DNA of 7,325 nt from NCBI GenBank assembly GCA_022428035.1, contig JAKMDG010000362.1, positions 1 to 7,325 on the forward strand, written 5' to 3'. Positions 1 to 5,668 of this stretch are shown here, in pieces (the first letter of the stretch is position 1; every line of letters starts with the position of its first letter). This stretch comes from Longimicrobiales bacterium. Its GTDB lineage: Bacteria; Gemmatimonadota; Gemmatimonadetes; Longimicrobiales; Gaopeijiaceae. The position numbers and the translations under genes are program-made. A model generated the notes under the pieces. The model was given only the letters and a program-made list of their open reading frames with translations. It was not told the DNA's origin and searched no databases.

Positions 1-2
1 CA

Positions 3-20
3 GCCGGGGCTCCTGCCTGA
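3..20 (+). CDS. Possible last codons of the gene upstream of crtY (partial)
   Basis: One plus-strand frame reads Ala-Gly-Ala-Pro-Ala and stops at the TGA at 18-20, 29 bases before the proposed crtY start. That spacing would suit the end of a preceding gene of the same operon. Five codons cannot establish it; the following T-rich stretch (21-40) looks non-coding. Confidence 0.2.
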   Translation, partial: AGAPA

Positions 21-45
21 CACCTTGTTTTTGTTTCTTAAAGAC

Positions 46-65
46 GGGGTTGGGGGCCCCACCCC
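46..65. repeat. G/C-run inverted repeat over the crtY start codon
   Basis: GGGGTTGGGG (46-55) faces GCCCCACCCC (56-65). The arms are complementary except for one extra T, and the proposed TTG start of crtY (50-52) lies in the left arm. It is preceded by a T-rich stretch and followed by AAAA. On the plus strand a folded transcript would hide the start codon. On the minus strand the hairpin is followed by GTCTTTAAG, a poor U tract for a terminator. A regulatory role is only possible, not shown. Confidence 0.4.
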
Positions 66-1288
66 AAAACACCGGCACTCGGTCCGACATTCTCGTTGTC
101 GGCGGTGGACTGGCAGGACTGAGCGCCGTTTCGGCACTCATCGACCAGGACCTCGACGAGGAGGTTCACATCTTCGAACCGCGGTCGCGCAGTCAGTACG
201 TTCGAGATCGAACGTGGTGCATGTGGGACGTGGGCGAGAACCCTCTCACTGAACTCGCAACGCATCGATGGCACGACTGGATCGTCCGTGACGACTCGCG
301 CGTCGTGCACGCGCACTCTGGCGACCATCCGTACGTCCGGCTTCCTGCCGACCTCGTCTACGAGCGTCTCCTCAGCAGAGCGGAAGCCGCCCCGAACGTT
401 CATCTTCATTTTGGTGCGGCCGCGGATCGAATCGATCCGGAGGACACGGGCGTCCAGGTCACAACGCCCCACGGTGAGTTTTCCGGTCGCGTGGCCCTCG
501 ACAGTCGCCCTCGTCCGGGACGTCCGTCACGCAATTCGCTGCTGCAGAGCTTTGTCGGATGGGAAGTGAGGACACGTGATCCCGTGTTCGACCCTGCCGT
601 CGTGACACTGATGGATTTCCGGCTATGCAAGGCGGGGGCGATCGAATTCTTCTACGTCCTTCCTCTGACTGAGCATCGGGCTCTCGTCGAATCGACGGTG
701 TTCGCTCCCAACGTCGTCGGACGGGCGTACCACGAGCAGCGCATCAAGTCCTATGTCCAGCGCACCCTGAACACGAGTCTGGTCGAGATCGAGTACTCGG
801 AGCAAGGTGTCATCCCGATGGGATTCGACCACCAGCCGGGCCCGGCTCGGAGCGGTGTGGTGGAGATTGGCTTGCGTGGAGGTGTCGCCAAGCCATCGAC
901 TGGCTATGCGTTCCAGCGCATTCAGGCTGACTCGAAGAGGCTCGCTCACCAGGTGGTTCATCGTACCGCCCGGGCCTCTGCTCGAGGATCGTCCCCTCGA
1001 TCTCGGCTTCTCGACCGTATCTTCCTGTCGTTCTTGCGGCACCAACCGCACCTGGCCCCGAATGCCTTCCTCGATCTGTTCGATCGCGTCCCGACGGATG
1101 ATTTGATCAAATTCCTGACTGAGACCGGTTCGGTGGCAGTCGATCTTCGAGTCGTGCGGGCGTTACCACCGACCCCGTTCCTGAGAGAGGTCCTCCGGTT
1201 CGCCCAGCCAAGCCTGAGATGGTCGGCGGATCCTTCGACGGCTATGCGTTTCGATCGGGATGAGCGCAGCGTTCTTCAGGCTCAATGA
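50..1288 (+). CDS. crtY: FAD-dependent lycopene cyclase (CrtY/CrtL family)
   Basis: The product (412 aa from the TTG at 50) should convert the linear ends of lycopene into beta-ionone rings, giving gamma- or beta-carotene, in a non-redox reaction needing reduced FAD at the membrane face. Visible family marks in order are an N-terminal dinucleotide-binding motif VVGGGLAGL (16-24), DRTWCMW (53-59), DSRP (151-154) followed by LLQSFVGWEV (164-173), the MDFR motif (188-191), YVLPL (202-206), an acidic residue in ALVES (E214, where the family has its catalytic acid), GVIPM (253-257) and a second substrate/FAD signature KPSTGYAFQR (281-290). Length is normal for the family. The start is uncertain: no ATG, GTG or good ribosome-binding site precedes the FAD motif, TTG 50 is the only conventional start, and the frame stays open to the window edge. 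It is the first visible gene of the carotenoid operon and overlaps blh by 4 bp (ATGA). The assignment to lycopene cyclase is firm; mono- versus bicyclic product cannot be read from sequence. Confidence 0.93.
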   Translation: MGAPPQNTGTRSDILVVGGGLAGLSAVSALIDQDLDEEVHIFEPRSRSQYVRDRTWCMWDVGENPLTELATHRWHDWIVRDDSRVVHAHSGDHPYVRLPADLVYERLLSRAEAAPNVHLHFGAAADRIDPEDTGVQVTTPHGEFSGRVALDSRPRPGRPSRNSLLQSFVGWEVRTRDPVFDPAVVTLMDFRLCKAGAIEFFYVLPLTEHRALVESTVFAPNVVGRAYHEQRIKSYVQRTLNTSLVEIEYSEQGVIPMGFDHQPGPARSGVVEIGLRGGVAKPSTGYAFQRIQADSKRLAHQVVHRTARASARGSSPRSRLLDRIFLSFLRHQPHLAPNAFLDLFDRVPTDDLIKFLTETGSVAVDLRVVRALPPTPFLREVLRFAQPSLRWSADPSTAMRFDRDERSVLQAQ

Positions 1289-2262
1289 GCGAAGCGGCGC
1301 GCAAGGCACTCGTCCGACTGCGCCGACTCCACACTGTCATTGCGATCGCGTTGACCGCGTTCGTGATCGCTGGCTCCGCAGTCGCAACCCCCAGCGATGG
1401 CGTCCAGGCCATCATTCTGCTCGTGGCGGTGGCACTCTTCGGTGTGCCACATGGGGCCCTCGATCATCTGGCGGGACGGTCGGCGCTTGAGTCACGTCTG
1501 GGGCACCTGTGGCTGCCGATCTTCCTGGTGCTCTACCTGGCTGTGTGTGCTGGTGTCGTTCTCTTGTGGCTCCAATTCCCACTCGTCATGCTCCTGAGCT
1601 TTCTGGCAGTCGCCACGCTCCACTTCGGCTCCGAGGATGCCGGGCCGGCGGGTACGATCCAGGGCCATCACCGTCGACGCGTGTGGATTCGTCAAGGAGA
1701 AATTCTGGGGCGAGGTGCCATGCCGATTGTGATCCCATCCGCAGTTCACCCTTCCGAGGTGGGACGGATCTTCGACACTCTGGGCCTTGGATCCACGCCG
1801 GTCACCGGAGAAGAGCTCTCACTCATGATCGGCGCGGCATGGCCTGTCCTGTTCATCGTCCTGGGCCCCATGGTGGTGGATGCCACGGGACGTGCGCTCC
1901 GTGCCCACAGTACCGAGCCGCTCTCCGGCCTCATCGAGCTTCCTGTGCTGGCTGCGGCGCTGTCGCTGCTTCCACCCCTCGTCGGCTTCGTTGTCTACTT
2001 CGTAGGTTGGCATGCCGTGCGGCACACCCTGGTATGGGTCGTCCGCCTCAACGCAAACAATCCGATCGAAGGCATCATGTCGTTTGCCCAGCTGGCACTT
2101 CCCCTGACGCTCGCAACCATCGCGCTAGGTTGGGGTGCGTGGATGTGGATGGATAACGCACCAACCGACCGTGCACTTCAGGTCATTTTCGTGGGCCTTG
2201 CGGCACTGACGTTTCCCCATGTGGCCCTCGAGGTCGCGGTGAGTGCGAGCAATGAGCACTGA
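1285..2262 (+). CDS. blh: Brp/Blh-family beta-carotene 15,15'-dioxygenase
   Basis: The 325 aa integral-membrane protein should cleave beta-carotene at its central double bond with oxygen and an iron centre, giving two retinal molecules for a rhodopsin. About eight hydrophobic segments are visible (roughly 17-35, 42-58, 75-97, 99-115, 182-200, 217-240, 266-290, 297-315). Candidate iron ligands lie in PHGALDH (H56, H61), LHFG (H113), WHAVRH (H243, H247) and PH (H312). The 57-residue spacing between H56 and H113 and the 4-residue spacing of H243/H247 match, as I recall them, the four essential histidines reported for a marine metagenomic Blh (21, 78, 188, 192). The stretch between H113 and H243 is about 20 residues longer than there. 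ATG 1285 overlaps the crtY stop as ATGA, with only a weak AGG upstream, so translation is probably coupled to crtY. The upstream neighbour supplies its substrate. Family assignment is strong; activity is inferred. Confidence 0.93.
   Translation: MSEAARKALVRLRRLHTVIAIALTAFVIAGSAVATPSDGVQAIILLVAVALFGVPHGALDHLAGRSALESRLGHLWLPIFLVLYLAVCAGVVLLWLQFPLVMLLSFLAVATLHFGSEDAGPAGTIQGHHRRRVWIRQGEILGRGAMPIVIPSAVHPSEVGRIFDTLGLGSTPVTGEELSLMIGAAWPVLFIVLGPMVVDATGRALRAHSTEPLSGLIELPVLAAALSLLPPLVGFVVYFVGWHAVRHTLVWVVRLNANNPIEGIMSFAQLALPLTLATIALGWGAWMWMDNAPTDRALQVIFVGLAALTFPHVALEVAVSASNEH
2238..2243 (+). promoter_or_regulatory. Ribosome-binding site of the CrtO-like gene
   Basis: GGTGAG pairs well with the 16S rRNA 3' end and lies 8 bases before ATG 2252, inside the end of blh. 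This decides for ATG 2252 over the in-frame GTG at 2243, which would itself overlap the site. Confidence 0.6.
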
Positions 2263-3796
2263 CTACGACGTCATCGTCATCGGGGCCGGGCACAACGCGC
2301 TCGTCTCTGCGGCTTACCTCGCTCAGGCAGGCCGGCGCGTCGTTGTTTTCGAGCGTCGCTCGATGGTCGGAGGAGCTGTCGGTACAACGGAAACGATCCC
2401 TGGATATCGCTTCGACGTTGGAGGCAGCGCCCACATCCTGATCCGCACGACACCCATCGTAGAGGAGCTGGGACTCGACCAGTTCGGTCTCGACTACATC
2501 GACCTGGACCCGATGTTCTCAGGCGTGCGACTCGACGAGGAGCCCGTGCACTTCTACCGGGACGTGGAACGGACTGCTCACGAGTTCGAGTCGCGCTTCC
2601 CCTCTCAGGGTGAGGCCTACCATCGCTTTCACGAGCGTTGGCTGCCCTTTGGTCAGCTTGTTCGAGAACTCTTCATGAGCGTGCCAGGCCCCTTCTCTCT
2701 CGGGCGGAAGCTGCTCTTCGACCGGTCGTTTGGACGAGACTGGCGTGACGCACTCGCGACCATTCTGAGGCCGTACGGCGATGCCCTCCCGTCCGACTTG
2801 ACTGAGTCGCGCATTACGACCCCCATGCTCTGGATGGCTGCACAGTCCGGCCCACCACCCCTCGAGCCAATGTCCGCGCCATTTCTGCTCTGGCACCCCA
2901 TGTACCACGTAGGGGGTGCGGCTCGGCCTCGAGGAGGTTCGGGTATGCTCACCGTCGCCTTGGCAGAGCACATTACTGCGCACGGAGGTGAGATCCACAC
3001 GGATGCCGCAGTCGACGAGATCGTGGTTCGCGATGGCCGGGCGGCAGGCGTACGCGTCGGTCGGGACATATACACAGCCAAGGCGGTGCTCTCGGGAGCC
3101 CACGCTCACGAGACCTTCCACCGTCTGCTGCCCGAGGAGCTCGTTCCCGGTCGCCTGCGACGCTCGCGGATCGGTAATGGGTTCGGAGCAATGCTGCGTG
3201 TCGCGCTCCGTCGACCCGTCCAGTACGTCGAGCCGATTGGCCCGGTCGTACGTAACGGCCTGCAACTCGTCTGCAGGGACGTCGATCAGATCAACTCGGC
3301 GTACGGCGACTACCTGGCGGGCCGGCCGTCGGTCGATCCACCGCTCGTGGCCATGACCTTTTCCGAGGTCGACCCGACACTCGCACCCGAGGGTCACGAG
3401 GTGTTGTTCCTGTGGGGTCAGTACTATCCATATGAACTATCCGGCGGCCGCAACTGGGACGACATCGCTGACGACGTCGAGGACAGCATGCTCGACACGT
3501 TCGAGCGCTTCGCGCCGGGAACCCGTGACAACATCGTGGGAACCCTCTTCCAACATCCTGTGTGGCTGGAACGTGAGCTTGGTTTGCTACGTGGTAATGT
3601 CATGCACCTGGAGATGTCATTGGACCAGATGTTCCTGATGCGACCCAGTCTGGGTAGTGGCCTGTACCGGGGTCCCGTGAATGACCTCTTCCTGACCGGC
3701 GCCAGTACTCACCCCGGAGGTGGGATCATGGGAGCCTCAGGGCGCAACGCGGCGACTGTCGTGCTGAAGTCTCTGGATCGGCGCAGGTTCTGGTGA
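2252..3796 (+). CDS. CrtO/CrtI-superfamily FAD oxidoreductase, probable carotenoid ketolase
   Basis: This 514 aa protein belongs to the phytoene-desaturase-like flavoproteins. The N-terminus has VIVIGAGHNALVSAAYLA (7-24) with the FAD-binding GxGxxA-type loop, the acidic strand end VVFER (31-35) and MVGGAVG (38-44); a GGSGML/LAEH segment follows at 228-240. The C-terminus carries LFLTGASTHPGGG (479-491) and GASGRNAA (494-501), which bind the flavin. The GAGHN and TGASTHPGGG forms and the length resemble CrtO-type beta-carotene 4-ketolases (about 510-540 aa) more than classical CrtI. PYROXD2-like oxidoreductases and other desaturases share these motifs, so I leave the symbol empty. In this operon a ketolase acting on beta- or gamma-carotene is the most economical reading. 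I chose ATG 2252 over the in-frame GTG 2243 because GGTGAG at 2238-2243 lies 8 nt before it; this gives an 11 bp overlap with blh. Its end overlaps the next gene by 4 bp (GTGA). Confidence 0.85.
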   Translation: MSTDYDVIVIGAGHNALVSAAYLAQAGRRVVVFERRSMVGGAVGTTETIPGYRFDVGGSAHILIRTTPIVEELGLDQFGLDYIDLDPMFSGVRLDEEPVHFYRDVERTAHEFESRFPSQGEAYHRFHERWLPFGQLVRELFMSVPGPFSLGRKLLFDRSFGRDWRDALATILRPYGDALPSDLTESRITTPMLWMAAQSGPPPLEPMSAPFLLWHPMYHVGGAARPRGGSGMLTVALAEHITAHGGEIHTDAAVDEIVVRDGRAAGVRVGRDIYTAKAVLSGAHAHETFHRLLPEELVPGRLRRSRIGNGFGAMLRVALRRPVQYVEPIGPVVRNGLQLVCRDVDQINSAYGDYLAGRPSVDPPLVAMTFSEVDPTLAPEGHEVLFLWGQYYPYELSGGRNWDDIADDVEDSMLDTFERFAPGTRDNIVGTLFQHPVWLERELGLLRGNVMHLEMSLDQMFLMRPSLGSGLYRGPVNDLFLTGASTHPGGGIMGASGRNAATVVLKSLDRRRFW

Positions 3797-4533
3797 CCTA
3801 TCTCGAATTCCTCCTCCTGTTCGTTGTTGCACCGGCGGCAGTACTGACGTCCGTCGTCGCATACAACCAGCACCATCTCGGAAGCCGGGTGTGGGTGGCA
3901 CTTCTTGGTGTGAGTCCGATCGCCGTGGTCTATACGGCGCGTTGGGATCAGTACCTGATCGCCCAGAACGTGTGGTGGTATGGAGAAGATCGGGTTCGGG
4001 GTGCATGGTTGGGCGTGCCATGGGAAGAGTACGGGTTCATGACGCTGCAACCTCTTCTGACCGGAGCATTGCTCCTCACTCTGCTCAGCCGGCGCTCCAT
4101 CATGGAGCGATCCAGTGTGTCGGGTCTCTCAGCGTACGTCCGTGGATTCCCCTGGGGGGGGCTCCTGTTCGTCACTGGATTCAGCGCTGGGATCCTCGCC
4201 CTGAGGTCGGGACCAGAGTGGACCTATCTCGGGCTCATTCTCGTCTGGGCCTTCCCCGTGATCGGGGCTCTAACCGCCGCGGCATGGCCCGGTCTTCGCA
4301 CCTTTGCCCGTGAAGCATGGATCGCGTGGGCCGTATCGACGCTGTACCTCGGCGTCGCGGACTATATCGCGATCAGCCAGGGCATCTGGACGATCAGCTC
4401 CAAGCAAACCACCGGGTGGACCGTGGCCGGACTCCCGTTCGAAGAAGGGCTGTTCTTCGCGGCCACGAACGCGCTGGTGGTGACGGGCGTGATGCTCTTC
4501 TGGACGCCCGGGCTACCCGCGAGCGATCACTGA
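3793..4533 (+). CDS. Membrane lycopene cyclase, fused CrtYc/CrtYd-like repeats
   Basis: This 246 aa integral-membrane protein has about seven hydrophobic segments (roughly 4-22, 32-48, 82-98, 119-137, 143-162, 172-192, 221-237). It contains two copies of the lycopene-cyclase-domain signature: WDQY (51-54) followed by VPWEE (75-79), and ADY (189-191) followed by LPFEE (214-218). The aspartate-to-glutamate spacing is 26 and 27 residues, so the protein is an internal duplication. This is the layout of the heterodimeric actinobacterial CrtYc+CrtYd cyclases fused into one chain, as in haloarchaeal CrtY and the N-terminal part of fungal CrtYB/CarRA. The paired glutamates are the likely catalytic acids. 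The GTG 3793 start overlaps the preceding stop as GTGA, with only a weak AGG upstream, suggesting coupled translation. It is unrelated in fold to the FAD-dependent cyclase that starts this operon. Beta- versus epsilon-ring, C50 substrate, or one versus two rings cannot be decided here. An 8-G run lies in its middle. Confidence 0.88.
   Translation: MTYLEFLLLFVVAPAAVLTSVVAYNQHHLGSRVWVALLGVSPIAVVYTARWDQYLIAQNVWWYGEDRVRGAWLGVPWEEYGFMTLQPLLTGALLLTLLSRRSIMERSSVSGLSAYVRGFPWGGLLFVTGFSAGILALRSGPEWTYLGLILVWAFPVIGALTAAAWPGLRTFAREAWIAWAVSTLYLGVADYIAISQGIWTISSKQTTGWTVAGLPFEEGLFFAATNALVVTGVMLFWTPGLPASDH
4154..4161 (+). repeat. Run of eight G in the membrane cyclase gene
   Basis: Eight consecutive G encode the Trp-Gly-Gly part of FPWGGLLF (residues 119-126). 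The frame is intact on both sides, since the second cyclase repeat follows in frame. Such a run is prone to slippage and to sequencing error. Confidence 0.8.
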
Positions 4534-5144
4534 CTGACCGCGCGATCCGGGAACGGAATCGGTAGGTCCGGCAGATCGAAGGCTCCTGGAAAGTCGGCCT
4601 CGACCTCTTTCTGCTTGCCGCTCCACGTCTCGACGTCGATCCGGTAGACCGCAGTCCGCGCGAGCTCCTCATCCGTCGTCGAGCGGTAGTCCCGGTCCGG
4701 TACCAGGTGCGGGGCATATTTGTCCAGGAGCGCCTGCAGGGCCGACTTCGCCTCCACTTCGTCGTCTACGATCCGCCCTGTCCCAAATGCCACGACACCG
4801 GCGTATTCGACCGAGAACTCAAGAGCCTCCGGCGCCGGAAGAAGGCGTCCCATTGCTGCCGCGCTGAAGGCGACCTTCTCGGCCATCGCAACGTTGTCTC
4901 GGGTCCGACCGGTGCGGTGCGTGTGCAGATAGATGCAGTGCTGCTCCTCGTCGTACACGAACAGGTTCGAGTTGAGAAACGGTTGCCCGTCTTCCCCTAC
5001 TGTCGCGAAGAAGCCGTACGGCGCCCGTGCCATGAACGCCCGTACCCAGGACTCCTCCTTGCCGCGATCACGCCGTCGCACGGCACTCCGAGCGTCATGC
5101 CGACCAGCGTTGGTGACACCGACTGGCCCCTCGGTGTCGGTCAC
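4527..5144 (-). CDS. Pyridoxamine 5'-phosphate oxidase-like flavin-binding protein
   Basis: The 205 aa product has the split-barrel flavin-binding fold of the PPOX/NimA-related superfamily. Visible are a helix with FMAR (37-40), GFFATVGEDGQPFLNSN (44-60; substrate and flavin-facing strands), YLHTHRTGRTRDN (72-84; typical of phosphate-binding residues in this family), and VVAFGTGRIVDD (117-128). The first 25 residues are charged and probably disordered. Members use FMN, FAD, F420 or heme, and many have no known substrate, so pyridoxine synthesis should not be assumed. GTG 5144 is preferred because it overlaps the DinB-gene stop as GTGA and has GGAG five bases upstream. It is the last gene of its operon and its final 7 bases overlap the end of the convergent carotenoid operon. 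Confidence 0.85.
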   Translation of the reverse strand: MTDTEGPVGVTNAGRHDARSAVRRRDRGKEESWVRAFMARAPYGFFATVGEDGQPFLNSNLFVYDEEQHCIYLHTHRTGRTRDNVAMAEKVAFSAAAMGRLLPAPEALEFSVEYAGVVAFGTGRIVDDEVEAKSALQALLDKYAPHLVPDRDYRSTTDEELARTAVYRIDVETWSGKQKEVEADFPGAFDLPDLPIPFPDRAVSQ

Positions 5145-5668
5145 GCCTGCTCCAGGTAGTCGCTACGAATCAGATCGCGATGCCAAAGCTCGTGCCCGGC
5201 GATCATCCAGGGGAAGCTTCGGACCGTGAAGTCGAACCCGGATGCCCGTCCCCTCCGGCCACCCGCACCATCCGGCATCGTCGCGAACAGATGAACGTTC
5301 GATCGGCGCACCGCGATCCACTCCTCGATCAAATCGGAGAGTGCTCGTTCCGCCGCGTTCGATCGGGCGCTCCACACGTCCTGATCCATACCTGGCAGAT
5401 CGACGTCGTCTTCCCGGGCCATCGCCAATGCCCGAAACGCGAACATGCGCTCCGTATCGATCACATGGCCGATAACCTCACGCAGCGACCACTTGTCTTC
5501 GGCGTATCGGTACGTCTCACGCTCTTCCGGAATCGCCCGCAGCATCTCGACTGTGTCGCCGATCTGGTTCAGCAACGTGGCGGCGATGTTACCATCGGGT
5601 ACGAGCGCGATGTAGCGGGCGTAATAGTCGGCATGTTCCCCGGGACCGGGGCGCCCGAAGTCAATCAC
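5141..5668 (-). CDS. DinB-family putative metal-dependent protein
   Basis: The 175 aa protein matches the DinB/YfiT-like four-helix-bundle family. The three expected metal-binding histidines are H68 in IGHVIDTER (66-74), and H159 and H163 in AGHELWHRD (157-165). The segment before the first histidine, KWSLREVIGH (59-68), is the classic DinB helix. Some relatives are S-transferases for low-molecular-weight thiols such as bacillithiol or mycothiol, but most are uncharacterised and the name reflects DNA-damage induction in Bacillus rather than a known reaction. The GTG 5668 start overlaps the stop of the upstream dipeptidase gene as GTGA, with GGAG seven bases before it. It sits between a secreted dipeptidase and a flavin-binding protein, which does not settle its role. 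No signal peptide is seen, so it is probably cytoplasmic. Confidence 0.86.
   Translation of the reverse strand: MIDFGRPGPGEHADYYARYIALVPDGNIAATLLNQIGDTVEMLRAIPEERETYRYAEDKWSLREVIGHVIDTERMFAFRALAMAREDDVDLPGMDQDVWSARSNAAERALSDLIEEWIAVRRSNVHLFATMPDGAGGRRGRASGFDFTVRSFPWMIAGHELWHRDLIRSDYLEQA
5150..5153 (-). promoter_or_regulatory. Ribosome-binding site of the PPOX-like gene
   Basis: GGAG on the minus strand lies 5 bases before GTG 5144, inside the last codons of the DinB gene, and supports this non-ATG start together with the GTGA stop-start overlap. Confidence 0.6.

Noticed and set aside
21..45. Possible promoter in the T-rich stretch before crtY
   Set aside because: TTGTTT is present at 25-30, but no -10-like sequence occurs at a proper distance; the operon may also continue from upstream.
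960..1110. Possible frameshift in crtY after residue 300, where a second frame is also open
   Set aside because: The annotated frame continues with family-like sequence (LLDRIFLSFL, then APNAFLDLF) to a normal C-terminus, so no frameshift is needed.
1509..2156. Plus-strand alternative frame of 215 codons inside blh
   Set aside because: Its product is Arg/Cys/His/Pro-rich without motifs, while the blh frame has all expected histidines and membrane segments.
2519..3397. Minus-strand open frame of 292 codons inside the CrtO-like gene
   Set aside because: It lies wholly antisense to a gene with clear family motifs, has an unremarkable composition with no recognisable domain, and long antisense frames are common in GC-rich coding DNA.
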